Below, piece after piece: positions 24,604 through 34,900 of a stretch of DNA of 64,000 nt (position 1 is its first letter; each line of letters starts with the position of its first letter). The stretch is taken from assembly GCF_003418935.1 (NCBI RefSeq), contig NZ_QVMT01000001.1, positions 536,063 to 600,062 on the forward strand, given 5' to 3'. The notes under the pieces are model-generated. The model had not been told where the DNA came from and searched no databases. It saw nothing but the letters and a program-made list of their open reading frames with translations. The translations under genes were made by a program, and so were the position numbers. This stretch comes from Emticicia sp. C21. Its GTDB lineage: Bacteria; Bacteroidota; Bacteroidia; Cytophagales; Spirosomataceae.

Positions 24604-27144
24604 ATGACAAACGGAACTAAACGCCGTGTCGTTGTGGTGGGCAACGGTATGGTGGGCTATAAGTTTTGCGAAAAACTCATAGCCAAAGCGCCTGATTTCT
24701 TCCATATCACCGTATTTGGTGAAGAACCGCGACCTGCTTACGACCGTGTACATCTGAGTGAATATTTTGCAGGCAAAACCGCCGAAGATCTCACACTCGC
24801 TCCATTAGACTGGTATTTCGACAATAATATCCAGATTCACCTCTCCGACCCGGTTACGCATATCGACCGTGAAAACAAAACTGTCTTATCACATCATGGA
24901 CTTTCTGTACCTTACGATTACCTGATACTTGCTACGGGTTCTGCACCTTTTGTGCCGTCGATTCCGGGTATAGAGAAAGAGGGTGTCTTTGTTTATCGCA
25001 CCATAGAAGATCTGGAAATGATGCAGAGCCATGCAGCAAAAGCCAGAAAAGGTGCTGTAATAGGTGGAGGACTATTGGGCTTAGAGGCAGGCAAGGCATT
25101 GATAGATTTAGGATTAGAAGAGATACATGTCATAGAGTTTGCTCCTAAATTGATGCCTCGCCAGATTGACCAGCTGGGTTCTGATATGCTTAAAAACAAA
25201 CTGGAATCATTAGGACTAAAAATTCATTTATCGAAGAATACGCAGGAAATTATAGGTGATGATGCTATTAAAGGCATGAGTTTTGCCGACGGCTCAAAAC
25301 TTGATGTAGATATGCTGGTGATTTCGGCAGGTATCAAACCGAGAGACGAAGTAGCAAGATTGGCGGGTTTGGAAGTTGGCAGCCGTGGTGGAATTGTGGT
25401 TAATAATCACTTACAAACGTCTGACCCTGATATTTTTGCCATCGGTGAATGTGCCTTGCATAATCATATGATATATGGACTGGTTGCTCCCGGTTATGAT
25501 ATGGCTGATGTGGTGGCAAAAAATCTCAGCAAAGTTACCAACTCAGAAGGCAAATCGTTTATTTCATTCGACATGTCAACCAAATTAAAGCTTATCGGGG
25601 TTGACGTGGCCAGTTTCGGGAATCCATTCATTCAGGAGCCGGATTGCCAGACTATTGTTTATGAAAACAAATCGAAAGGCGTTTATAAAAGAATTAATAT
25701 CTCTATTGATGGGAAAAGTCTGCTTGGCGGTATCCTGATAGGCGATGCAGAGCAATACAATATGCTATTGCAGACTACCATCAATAATCTGGTGATACCA
25801 AAAGATCCTGAAGACTTGATTTTAGGCAGCAGAGGTGGAGAATCTGACGGGGGTGCAGGTGTAATGGCCTTGCCCGACGAAGCACTTATCTGTTCGTGCG
25901 AAGCTATTTCTAAAGGACGTATCTGCCACGAAATTGTTGAAAATAAGGTTACCACAGCTGATGGTATAAAAAAATGCACCAAAGCTGGCACAGGTTGCGG
26001 AGGTTGTATGCCTTTGGTAAAAGACCTTGTTCAAGGCACCATGAAAGCACAGGGTATCTATATCAGAAATATCTTATGTGAGCATTTTGATTATACCCGT
26101 CAGGAATTATTCAATCTGGTAAAAATCAATAACCTCAAAACCTACGATGAGGTATTGGATAAATTTGGTAAAGACGATGGTTGTGAAGTTTGTAAACCTG
26201 CCATTGCTTCTATTCTTGCCAGTTTGTGGAACGAAATGATTCTGCAAAAAGATAACGCCACTGCACAGGATTCAAACGACCGATTCTTAGCCAATATTCA
26301 GCGTGGGGGAACCTATTCAGTTGTCCCTCGTATACCAGGTGGAGAAATAACCCCAGAAAAGCTGATTGTAATCGGACAAGTGGCGCAAAAATATGGCTTA
26401 TATACTAAGATTACTGGTGGACAACGTATTGACCTGTTTGGTGCCCATGTAGGTGATTTACCTCAAATATGGGAAGAACTGATAGCCGCAGGTTTTGAAA
26501 GCGGACACGCCTATGGAAAATCGCTGCGTACCGTAAAAAGCTGCGTAGGCACAACCTGGTGCCGCTTTGGTGTACAGGATTCTGTGAGTTTCGCGATAGA
26601 AGTAGAGAATCGGTATAAGGGACTTCGTTCTCCACATAAATTAAAATCTGCCGTTTCCGGTTGTATTCGTGAATGTGCTGAGGCCCAAAGCAAAGACTTT
26701 GGTATTATAGCTACCGAAAAAGGCTGGAACTTATATGTATGCGGCAATGGTGGTTCCAAACCTCAGCACGCCCTCTTATTGGCTACTGATCTGAGTAGTG
26801 AAATGTGTTTGAAATTGATTGACCGCTTCCTGATGTTCTATATTAAAACAGCCGAGCCACTTACCCGCACAGCCACCTGGTTGAACAAAATGGAAGGTGG
26901 AATTGCCTATCTGAAATCAGTGATTATAGATGATACCTTAGGTATTTGTGATGATTTAGAAAAAGAAATGCAAGGTTTGATAGATAACTATCTATGCGAA
27001 TGGAAAGAAGCTGTTGAAACGCCTGAAATCCGCAAGCGCTTTGTACATTTTGTGAATGCTCCGGAGGTAAAAGACCCGAATGTGAAATATGAACCATTGA
27101 GAGACCAGATAATGGCCACCGATTGGAACAAAGTAACAGCATAA
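24604..27144 (+). CDS. nirB: NAD(P)H nitrite reductase, large subunit
   Basis: An 846-residue cytoplasmic enzyme reducing nitrite to ammonia. In order: an FAD/NAD(P)H oxidoreductase (VVVGNGMVGYKF near residue 10 and GAVIGGGLLGLEAGKAL near 145); two BFD-like [2Fe-2S] modules (LICSCEAISKG with GTGCGGC near 425-465, then DGCEVCKP near 525); the NiR/SiR ferredoxin half-domain; and the siroheme-[4Fe-4S] domain with C-x5-C (SCVGTTWCRFG) and C-x3-C (SGCIRECAEAQ). The length matches E. coli NirB. nirD starts 30 bp downstream. It is preceded by the promoter, palindrome and leader element listed above. Confidence 0.96.
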   Translation: MTNGTKRRVVVVGNGMVGYKFCEKLIAKAPDFFHITVFGEEPRPAYDRVHLSEYFAGKTAEDLTLAPLDWYFDNNIQIHLSDPVTHIDRENKTVLSHHGLSVPYDYLILATGSAPFVPSIPGIEKEGVFVYRTIEDLEMMQSHAAKARKGAVIGGGLLGLEAGKALIDLGLEEIHVIEFAPKLMPRQIDQLGSDMLKNKLESLGLKIHLSKNTQEIIGDDAIKGMSFADGSKLDVDMLVISAGIKPRDEVARLAGLEVGSRGGIVVNNHLQTSDPDIFAIGECALHNHMIYGLVAPGYDMADVVAKNLSKVTNSEGKSFISFDMSTKLKLIGVDVASFGNPFIQEPDCQTIVYENKSKGVYKRINISIDGKSLLGGILIGDAEQYNMLLQTTINNLVIPKDPEDLILGSRGGESDGGAGVMALPDEALICSCEAISKGRICHEIVENKVTTADGIKKCTKAGTGCGGCMPLVKDLVQGTMKAQGIYIRNILCEHFDYTRQELFNLVKINNLKTYDEVLDKFGKDDGCEVCKPAIASILASLWNEMILQKDNATAQDSNDRFLANIQRGGTYSVVPRIPGGEITPEKLIVIGQVAQKYGLYTKITGGQRIDLFGAHVGDLPQIWEELIAAGFESGHAYGKSLRTVKSCVGTTWCRFGVQDSVSFAIEVENRYKGLRSPHKLKSAVSGCIRECAEAQSKDFGIIATEKGWNLYVCGNGGSKPQHALLLATDLSSEMCLKLIDRFLMFYIKTAEPLTRTATWLNKMEGGIAYLKSVIIDDTLGICDDLEKEMQGLIDNYLCEWKEAVETPEIRKRFVHFVNAPEVKDPNVKYEPLRDQIMATDWNKVTA

Positions 27145-27174
27145 TCTTTATCAACATCAAAACATAGAACAAAC

Positions 27175-27525
27175 ATGGTACTTACAGATACAGCCATAGC
27201 GATTAGTTGGAAACAAGCCTGCAGAATTGAAGACATACCCGAAAACGGAGGCGCTTGTGTATTAATAGACGGCGAACAAATAGCCATCTACAATTTTTCG
27301 AGACGCAACGAATGGTTTGCCACACAAAATCTTTGTCCGCACAAGCAGCAAATGGTTTTGTCGAGAGGCATGATAGGCACACAAGGTGGAGAACCAAAGG
27401 TGGCTTGTCCGTTTCATAAAAAGACTTTTTCGCTGGAAACCGGAAAATGTATGGGTGATGAAGATTACCAGATCATGACCTATCCGGTAAAAGTGGAAGG
27501 AAATGTAGTTTTTGTAGGCGTTTAA
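27175..27525 (+). CDS. nirD: Nitrite reductase small subunit with intact Rieske ligands
   Basis: A 116-residue Rieske-fold subunit of the NAD(P)H nitrite reductase. The motifs C54-P-H56 and C78-P-F-H81 form a complete [2Fe-2S] ligand set. Many NirD proteins, including the E. coli one, have lost these residues, so this copy may bind a cluster and pass electrons. It starts with MVLTDTAIAISWKQAC, 30 bp after nirB, in the same transcription unit. The following 100 bp contain a hairpin AGTCTT/AAGACT near 27560 with no T run, so a terminator is not proven there. Confidence 0.92.
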   Translation: MVLTDTAIAISWKQACRIEDIPENGGACVLIDGEQIAIYNFSRRNEWFATQNLCPHKQQMVLSRGMIGTQGGEPKVACPFHKKTFSLETGKCMGDEDYQIMTYPVKVEGNVVFVGV

Positions 27526-27635
27526 AGAAAAAAATTTAACATTTTCTTAACCATCTAAAGTCTTGACCATAAGACTCTTCAGGTGTAGTACAATAATAAG
27601 CCCAGAGAAATTTTAAAATATTTTTTAATTTTTAG

Positions 27636-27666
27636 TTGACACATATACCTGAAAAGTCTAATTTTG
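27636..27666 (+). promoter_or_regulatory. Promoter of tRNA-Asn
   Basis: TTG (27636-27638, within TTGACA), a 20-nt spacer, then TAATTTTG (27659-27666). This is a full match to the Bacteroidota promoter consensus, with the predicted start about 30 nt before the mature tRNA. Confidence 0.65.
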
Positions 27667-27703
27667 CACCACGATTTCAGACAAAGGAGTCGCGGCAAAA
27701 TGA

Positions 27704-27777
27704 TCCCGAATAGCTCAGTCGGTTAGAGCATCTGACTGTTAATCAGAGGGTCGCTGGTTCGAGCCCAGCTTCGGGAG
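27704..27777 (+). tRNA. tRNA-Asn (GTT)
   Basis: The 74-nt cloverleaf has acceptor arm TCCCGAA / TTCGGGA plus discriminator G, D-arm GCTC…GAGC, anticodon arm CTGACTGTTAATCAG with anticodon GTT, and T-arm with GGTTCGAGCC. The 3' CCA is not encoded (the sequence continues CCC). It has its own promoter upstream and a strong terminator downstream. Insertion-sequence debris starts about 270 bp further on. Confidence 0.97.
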
Positions 27778-27788
27778 CCCTGATAATC

Positions 27789-27820
27789 AAGCACTTAGCA
27801 GTAATGTTAAGTGCTTTTTT
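27789..27820 (+). terminator. Intrinsic terminator of tRNA-Asn
   Basis: Stem AAGCACTTA (27789-27797) with TAAGTGCTT (27808-27816), a 10-nt loop, followed by TTTT and further T-rich DNA. Confidence 0.9.
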
Positions 27821-27886
27821 GTTTTAGTTGCATAACATTTTGCATAACATCATTTGATTTAATTTGAAATTTCTATTTTTATTAAT

Positions 27887-28063
27887 TCAAAATATATCAA
27901 ATAAACATCTCCAATCTTCTGGAAAAGGTTCATTAAAGTAAAAGGATTCTGCTAGTATTTTTAGAATTCCATATCCCGACAATTCTGTTCTAAATTTATT
28001 ATTTTCTCGTTTTTTACTTTTTATTATTTTGAACTTGTTTAGTATTATATTTTTGTTTGGATT
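27887..28063 (-). pseudogene. Possible coding remnant beyond the IS5-like transposase
   Basis: A stretch of 58 open codons without any ATG ends at TGA 27887-27889. The C-terminal part reads like protein (GYGILKILAESFYFNEPFPE followed by DWRCLFDIF), while the N-terminal part is low-complexity and overlaps the end of the transposase remnant. It may be the tail of a host gene cut off by the insertion. I do not recognise it and cannot exclude chance. Confidence 0.2.
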
Positions 28064-28877
28064 TTACGTAAAAATCGCACAGTAAATGAGATTAAAGTTA
28101 GAGCTATCCAATTTGCGGCTTTGGTTTCAAATCTGATCAATAATGCTTTAAAACTATCTAACAAGCGTTTGCCTGTTCAATAACACTCCGTCTCTTATAA
28201 AGTTTTTCATCAAAGTATTGATAGCTATCGTCGTATAATTCATTTTTTGAGTTTCTCGAATTTGTATCAATATTGGCTTCTATTCCTTTGTGTCTACAAA
28301 TTTGGCGAAACTCTTTACTATCGAATCCGGAATCAGTATTTAGAAACAACCCTTTTATATTTATTCCTGCATTCTTAAGCATTTGGCAAAGTTCTCCAAA
28401 TAATTCATTTATCTTGTATAAATCATGATGCCCTCCTGCCTGAGGGCTTGCACAAGCTATCATTTGCCCCTGATTATCAGCTAAATACAAAGTATTGGTT
28501 GTTTCTGAAGATTTTCTCCCTTGATAGCTTACTGCTTCTCCTCCTCGTTTGGCAGGGGTATGACTCCCGTCAAGTTGAATAGAGGATAAGTCCAAAAAGC
28601 AACGGTTTGAGGCTAAAACATTAAGCCAAACCTTTTTCCATGAGCCGTTCTTGACCCACTTACTGAAATGATAATACACCCCTTGCCAAGTCAAAATACG
28701 GCTACTGAAAAACTGATTTACCGGTAAAAATCTCCATTGGCAACCTGTCTTCAACCGATATAATATCGCCGAAACTATTTCTGTTAATAATTCAGCTTCA
28801 CATTCTTTGCCTCGTAAACCAATACTTAAATTTGGTAATATGTATCGCTCTATTGTACTTTTATCGCTGCGGCGAAC
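28045..28877 (-). pseudogene. IS5-family DDE transposase, frameshifted
   Basis: The main open part (28158 up to about 28877) begins with STIERYILPNLSIGLRGKE and contains the DDE-type segments SIQLDGSHTPAKRGG, NTDSGFDSKEF and RRSVIEQANA. The first Asp is in QLDGSHT and the catalytic Glu in VIEQ. It has no ATG and would need an alternative start. At 28161-28163 one base is missing. In the next frame the protein continues LDSFKALLIRFETKAANW and ends at TAA 28045-28047, as expected for this family. The copy is therefore dead, at least as annotated, unless a frameshift is programmed there. Terminal inverted repeats were not resolved. Confidence 0.8.
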
Positions 28878-28956
28878 CGTTTAAGATTTCCACTTTTTGA
28901 TAATTTTATGATTCGCACCACAAAATTCATCTTAATTTGGAAATCTTTTATTAATA

Positions 28957-30210
28957 CTAAACAACTTCAGCATTAAAAGATTCAGCCGAAGCATTAGTGC
29001 TTCTGTTCTCAAAGAAGTTGACAATGGTTTTATAATGATTTTAAATTGAACGGGCTACGGTGTTAAAAGCTTTAAACCTAGCCTGTCTTACTCTCTCGTG
29101 CCATTTAGCTAACCTGGTTAATCCATACAGTTTATCAGTTGTATTTTCAAAGATATAAGAGAGACTCATCGTTAAATCGTATGATTGTTTGATGTCTGGA
29201 TATAATTCGAATAGTAAAGCCGCTCTTTGCTTCTGATTTTCTGTCCAGACTTTTTCTTTTTTATAGAGGACATATCTGCTTCTAGGTAAGAGTTGTTTGA
29301 TCGTATCTCCATTCGGAAGTACTTTAGTGACATAGTCTGTATCCGTCTTCTTAGCTAACTCAATCGCATCATTTTTAGCATCCAATGCTTCTCATCTGTG
29401 TTTGATTCTGATTTCTTGTAAAGCTTCTGTGGCTAGCTTTTAGACGTGGAATCTGTCTGTTACTCTTATAGCATTAGGGAATGCTCTTTTGTCAATTAAC
29501 TCTATATTAGAAGCCATATCCAGAGTAATTTCTTTGACTTTCTTACGAAGATTAATAGGTATTTTCCGTAAAACATCAATGAGGGTCTCCTAGTACCTGC
29601 GACAATAGCTACAAGGCTGCCTTTTTTCCCCTTAGATAACTTATTTAGTCAAAATTGTGCAGAGTTCTCCATCAGACAAGCTAGTGGCATCGATAGATAA
29701 ATATTTACCTGTATTCTCTGGAAAAAGAAGCCATTTCTTCGCATGACTTCGCTGAGACCAACTCTTAAAATTGCTTAAATAATCTTTATATTGCTCTTGC
29801 AGGCGTTTACCATTCACTCCATAATGGCCTGCAATAGATTGTGTAGCATCTGTACTAGAATCGATTGAGTTCTTTAAAAAAAGCTGCGAAATCCTTAGTT
29901 ATCCGCGTCCCATCTGCCACTAAATCCCAATTACGATACACTACTTTTTCAAGAGTATGACTATACCACCTGCATCGCTTGATATGTAGAAAAACTTTAT
30001 GCCCTCTGATTGGAAAGTCCTGAATCGTAATCTCATCAAAGAAGCCTCGAGCCGCGTAGACTTTGATTCTAACTTCTGATCTTCAAACTCTTTAGGTATC
30101 TGATTAATCTCTTGCAGATATAAATGCATTACTTCTGACGTAGCCTTATAAGAAGTAAGCTCAAAATTCTCAATAATAATAGCTAGTAGTAATAACTTTA
30201 ATAATTCCAT
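28957..30210 (-). pseudogene. ISL3-family transposase, multiply broken
   Basis: Pieces in order are: N-terminus MELLKLLLLAIIIENFEL at 30210; a frameshifted part reading DEITIQDFPIRGHKVFLHIK; HAKKWLLFPENTGKYLSID with ATSLSDGEL; ITLDMASNIELIDKRAFPNA; VTDRFHV; WTENQKQRAALLFELYPDIK; and the end NHYKTIVNFFENRSTNASAE followed by SFNAEVV. These match the ISL3 (IS204/IS1001-type) DDE transposase along its length. At least three in-frame stops replace Gln or Trp codons (before KLATEAL, EALDAKN and NHYKT), and there are several frameshifts. The longest intact frame, 29041-29385, is only a fragment of it. Confidence 0.85.
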
Positions 30211-30495
30211 GTAACTCTCTTGTATCTGTCTTTGCTTAAAATGTTCTAATTCTATCTTTGCTCAATCGAACCACCGAATCAGATGCTCATTTGATTCAGA
30301 TATTTGCTTCACAAAACAAAACTACCTTTTCCTGAGCATCTATTTTCTTATACGATAATTTTAACCAAGTTCATAAATTAAATAGATTAATGAAGAATGC
30401 GATTATCTAAGTGAGGGTTATAGCATAGTATATCAAAATAAACTTTCTCAAGTCTATTAAGTTTCTAATATTTAACATAATCCTTATAGAATTCA

Positions 30496-31659
30496 CTAAT
30501 GCTTAACAAATATATTTATTGAGGAGGCTCTAACGATTAACTCTCCCCGAACCGATTGAGTAGTAGTATTGGGAGTATTTTTACTGTTAATATTTTCAAT
30601 AAGTAAATTAATCGCAGCTTCGCCTACTTTGTTTGGGAAATGATTAAAGACAGTAAGAGACGGTTCAAATAATTCGCATAGTATATCATCTCCAAAACCA
30701 ACAAATGCCATTTCTTCCGGAATTTTAACCTGTCTTTTTTTAGCTTCTACCATCATTTCTATGGCATTTCTTGAGAGCATAGCAAAGACTCCATCTGGTG
30801 GCTGCTGCATATTTATGAAATACTCAAATGCTTTTGATCCATCATTTTTATTCATTTCTGAATAATAGATATATTTCTCGTCTACTTCAATACCATATTT
30901 TTGAAGTGCCGCTTTATAGCCTTCAAGGCGAATCTGAGAGATATAAAACTTCTCTGGACCAAGCATAACTCCTATTTTCTGACACCCCTGAACAATTAAA
31001 TGTTCTACCAAGTCAAAACTTCCTTTAAAATCTTCATGAATTACCTTGGGTGTGTCTATTTCATTGCAAACTCTGTCAAAATGTACTATAGGAATACTTT
31101 TCGCTAACACATGCTCAATATGTTCAAAGGAAGTAGTTTCTTTAGAATGGCTTACTAATAATCCATCTACACGGCAGGCAATGAGTGTCTCTATATTTAG
31201 TTTTTCGACAGATTGAGATTCGCTGGAATGACAAACCATAATTCTGTAACCTGTATCAATAGCCACTTGCTGCATACTTGCTAAAGCTGTTGCAAAAAAA
31301 GGAAGCTCCACATTCGGAATCACCACACCAATAGTATTAGTCTTACCTTTATTCAGACTCTGAGCTAACAAATTAGGTCTGTAATCCAAGTCAATAGCCG
31401 CTTGCATAACCGCTTGTCTAGTAAAGGGACTTATATCAGCTTTGCCATTCAACGCTCTTGAAACAGTAGAAGCAGCAATACCCAAGTGCTTCGCCAGATC
31501 TACAATAGTAGCCTGGTTAGCTTTCTGAGGCAATTTGGCGTTTTCATTTTCCAAAATGAAATGGAAATTACACAGTTTACAAAAAAAGCGCTGTTTTCCT
31601 CTTAAAAAACCTGATCTTATTACCCCATCTACTGAATTACATTTAATACATTTTTGCAT
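30496..31659 (-). CDS. LacI-family regulator with N-terminal zinc ribbon
   Basis: A 387-residue transcription regulator. Residues 1-35 form a C4 zinc ribbon (C4-x2-C7 … C27-x2-C30) like those in transposase N-termini. A LacI HTH follows at 51-72 (TIVDLAKHLGIAASTVSRAL) with the hinge helix YRPNLLAQSLNKGKT. The periplasmic-binding-protein-like effector domain covers 107-387 (IGVVIPNVELPFFA, VDGLLVSHS, FVGFGDD). It should bind a sugar or sugar acid and control the divergent susCD operon. A 20-bp palindrome of LacI type lies between them. The usual LacI length is about 340, and the extra 45 residues are the ribbon. The start codon is chosen because the ribbon begins at residue 4. Confidence 0.92.
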   Translation of the reverse strand: MQKCIKCNSVDGVIRSGFLRGKQRFFCKLCNFHFILENENAKLPQKANQATIVDLAKHLGIAASTVSRALNGKADISPFTRQAVMQAAIDLDYRPNLLAQSLNKGKTNTIGVVIPNVELPFFATALASMQQVAIDTGYRIMVCHSSESQSVEKLNIETLIACRVDGLLVSHSKETTSFEHIEHVLAKSIPIVHFDRVCNEIDTPKVIHEDFKGSFDLVEHLIVQGCQKIGVMLGPEKFYISQIRLEGYKAALQKYGIEVDEKYIYYSEMNKNDGSKAFEYFINMQQPPDGVFAMLSRNAIEMMVEAKKRQVKIPEEMAFVGFGDDILCELFEPSLTVFNHFPNKVGEAAINLLIENINSKNTPNTTTQSVRGELIVRASSINIFVKH

Positions 31660-31780
31660 ACCTGGTGTTGCACTTTTTTAAGATTACTTATCAATAATCA
31701 AATTACGCAAAAATTTCTTTATAACAATTAATATTCCTTTTATCTCACTAATTCATTACAAAAAACTTAAAAAAAACGCT

Positions 31781-31800
31781 TATCACAAACGTTTCTGATA
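31781..31800. promoter_or_regulatory. 20-bp LacI-type operator upstream of susC
   Basis: TATCA-C-AAACGTTT-C-TGATA is a near-perfect palindrome with a central CG, as is typical of LacI-family sites; only the two C positions break symmetry. It lies 121 bp from the lacI start and 154 bp from the susC ATG, about 20 bp upstream of the AraR-type site. Confidence 0.6.
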
Positions 31801-31815
31801 GTTGGCGTTCAAAAG

Positions 31816-31870
31816 TTGGTGTCAAATTGACACTGTTTATTTGGAAATCAAATTCCTGCGTATAGTTTCG
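31816..31870 (+). promoter_or_regulatory. Candidate susC promoter region
   Basis: Two overlapping candidates each deviate at one base. TTG at 31816 with TTTATTTG at 31836-31843 (17-nt spacer) would hold the AraR-type palindrome between its two elements. TTG at 31841 with TAGTTTCG at 31863-31870 (19-nt spacer) would put the palindrome just upstream. Sequence alone does not decide between them. Confidence 0.35.
31818..31834. promoter_or_regulatory. AraR-type operator upstream of susC
   Basis: GGTGTCAAATTGACACT contains the perfect palindrome GTGTCA-AAT-TGACAC. It matches the sites upstream of araB and araR (TGTGTYA-N3-TRACACA type) and would put the glycan importer under arabinose control. Confidence 0.65.
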
Positions 31871-31953
31871 ATAATCTTATTTTTTCAATCAACCTGATTT
31901 TTTAGTATTCCAAGCATAAAAAATTGTACTTATCAAATAAAACTTCTACAAAA

Positions 31954-34900
31954 ATGAAACAGAATTACCCATTAAGAACTCATAGTTTTAAACAGAAAAT
32001 CTTATTATTACTACTATTCTTTAGCCCTTTAATGATTTTAGCACAGACCAGGTCAATAAGCGGGCGTGTAATAGGTGGAGCTTCCAAAGACCCTATGCCG
32101 GGAGTTGGTATTACGATTAAAGGTACTCAACGGGGAACTACCACAGATGCATCAGGAAACTTTAAGATTGATGCTTCTTCCGAAGAAACCCTGGTTTTTA
32201 GTTTTATCGGTTATTTAGCCCAGGAAATTAAAGTTGGCAACAGGTCGACAATTGAAGTAAACTTACTGGAGGATACCCAGGCATTGGAAGAGGTGGTGGT
32301 AACGGCCTTAGGTATCAAAAAAGATGCTAAAAAACTGGGCTATGCTACTTCTACGATTTCGGCAGAGGCCATTACAGAAAATCGTTCTCCTAATTTTATG
32401 AATACCCTGCAGGGCAAAATAGCCGGTGTAAATATTTCCGGCTTAGGTACAGGCCCTAATGGCACATCAAAAATCAGGATACGCGGGCAATCTTCCTTTG
32501 CAGGCCAGAATAACCCGCTGATTGTTATTAATGGGGTTCCTATTGATAATACCAACTTTGGTACAAATCCCAACAATGCGGGTGCTGATAATTCGATTGC
32601 TGTGAGAGGTGGCGGAAATACTTCTGATGGTGGTGATGGTTTATCGAGTGTAAATCCTGATGATATTGAAAGTATGACTGTGCTCAAAGGAGCCACCGCA
32701 GCGGCGTTGTATGGTTCGCGTGCAAAAGATGGTGTAATTATGATTACTACTAAAACCAAAGGCAGTGGACGTGGGATTGGCGTAAGTTTCAATTCAAATT
32801 ACACCAACGAAACACCTCTGGATTTTACAGATTTCCAGTACGAATATGGTCAGGGAGAAAATGGTGTCCGGCCTACTACGCCTAATCCTACTTCCGGCCA
32901 ATGGTCTTTTGGTGAGAAATTTCAGCCCGGTATGACACAGGTATTATTTGATGGGGTTACGGTTCCGTATGAGCCTGTATATAACAGAATCAGGAAATTC
33001 TTTAGAAATGGCTCGAATTTTACCAATACAATCAGTTTATCTGCCGGTGGCGACAAAGGTGGCTTTAACCTTTCGTTTGCCAATATGGATAGTAAAGGGA
33101 TTGTACCCAATAATACTTTCAGCCGCAAAACGGTTAACCTTGGTTTTGCTTATGATTTATCTAAAAAACTGAGCTTTTCGGGCAATGTAAATTATTCGAA
33201 CGAGTTCAACAAAAATCCTCCGAATATAGCCAATCAGGATAACTCTATTCCGACAGCGCTTTATAATATGGCCAACTCTATGCCTTTAGATTTGCTGGAC
33301 CAGAAGAAATATGATGCAGACGGAAACGAGTTTGTTTATTCAAGATTTAAGAATCGTACCAATCCTTACTGGGTACTGGCAGAACAGTTTCAGAACATTC
33401 GCCGCGACAGAATTTTTGGAAATATTACTGCCAAATATAACATTTTACCGTGGTTGTTCATTCAGGGACGTATCGGGCAGGATTTCTGGTCGCGTGACCA
33501 GGAATTCAATAATTTCCCGACGGGACATGCTTCATTAAGCCCTGCACCTGCCGGGTTTGTGAATGGGACATTTACACAGGAATCGAGAAGATTCAGAGAG
33601 ACCAATGCTGATGTATTGATTTCAGCAAGTAGAAAGTTCGGTGACTTTGGTGTGGATATTAATGCTGGGGGTAATCAGATGTATCGTCGTTCAGATCTGA
33701 ACAGTGTACTCGTTCAGGATTTTGTCGTAAGAGGCTTGTATACAGTCATGAATGGCCGGGTAAAAGACCCGATTTATGGTTTATCTGAGAGAGCTGTTAA
33801 CTCAATCTATGGGTCAGGGGAGTTATCTTATAAAGACTTTCTTTTTGTAAATGTTACTGCCAGAAACGACTGGTTTTCGACGCTTTCTCCCGAAAACAGA
33901 AGTATTCTTTATCCTTCAGTCTCAGGTAGTTTTGTATTCTCTCAGGCATTTAAATCCGCACCGAGCTGGTTGAACTTCGGAAAATTGCGAGTGGCCTATG
34001 CCGAAGTGGGTAGTGATACAGATGTAGCTCCTTATTCAAACAATCTGTTTTATGGGATCAATGCCAACTTGTTTCCTAATCCGTCGGGTGCCGCTCAACC
34101 AGTAGGTGGTTCGCAGGGCACAACAGTACCAAATGCTGGTTTAAGACCTATGCAAACGGCTGAGTCTGAAATTGGACTAGAGCTGAAATTATTTAAGAAT
34201 CGTGTGGGTCTTGATTTTGCTGCTTACAGAAAAATAACCAATGATCAGATTGTTTCTGCGCAGATTTCTGATGCCTCCGGTTTTATTAATACATTGATTA
34301 ATAGTGGCAAAAGCGAAAACAAAGGCGTTGAGTTCCTGCTTAATTTGGTGCCTTTAAGAACCAGAAATTTTCAGTGGGATCTGACATTTAATGGTTCTTA
34401 TAATATTACTAAAGTCTTAAGCTTACTGACCGATAAACCAGGTGAAAGAATCACGGTAGGTACGCACGTATTCAATGGAGAATTAAGACAGATAGTGGGC
34501 CAGGAAATGGCTCAGATTTATGGATTTGGTTATAAGAGAGACGAACAAGGCAGAAAAATATTCGGCACGGGTGGGCTTCCTATCCGTACACCAGACCTTA
34601 TATCGTTTGGAAGCGCTTTACCAAAATGGGTAGGTGGCATCAATAATTCATTTAATTACAAGGGCGTCAATCTTTCATTCCTGATCGATTTCAAATTGGG
34701 TAATAAGATGTTGTCAGGCACTAATTTCAACCTGATCAGAGAGGGTTTGCATAAAATTACTTTACAAGGCAGAGATGGTATCATAGGTGACGGAGTCAAC
34801 GAAAAGGGAGAACCAAATACAGTAAAAGCCAATATACAACCCTATTGGGAAATAGTAAGAACTGCTGCTTTGGTTGAACCGGTCATTTATAATGGGGGTT

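Larger units (their letters stand above)
28045..30330 (-). mobile_element. Insertion-sequence graveyard (IS5-like next to ISL3-like)
   Basis: Two unrelated transposase remnants lie head to tail on the minus strand between the tRNA-Asn and the LacI regulator. Both are broken. The ISL3 copy lacks its last 30 or so residues exactly where the IS5 copy begins, which suggests that the IS5 element inserted into or beside it. The outer limits are approximate, because target duplications were not found by eye. Confidence 0.7.

Noticed and set aside
27553-27585. Hairpin AGTCTT/AAGACT after nirD as a terminator
   Set aside because: The stem is only 6 bp and no T run follows, so I did not list it.
27704-27860. 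Integrative element attached to tRNA-Asn
   Set aside because: No integrase gene and no second copy of the tRNA 3' end are visible in the window. The nearby doubled GCATAACAT is short and the frames around it are closed.
28158-28754. The 198-codon frame as a complete transposase gene
   Set aside because: Family-like sequence continues upstream in the same frame without an ATG, and downstream in another frame after a missing base, so the frame is only part of a broken gene.
31924-31953. TTG start ten codons upstream for susC
   Set aside because: The ATG at 31954 directly opens a normal signal peptide; the extension only displaces it.
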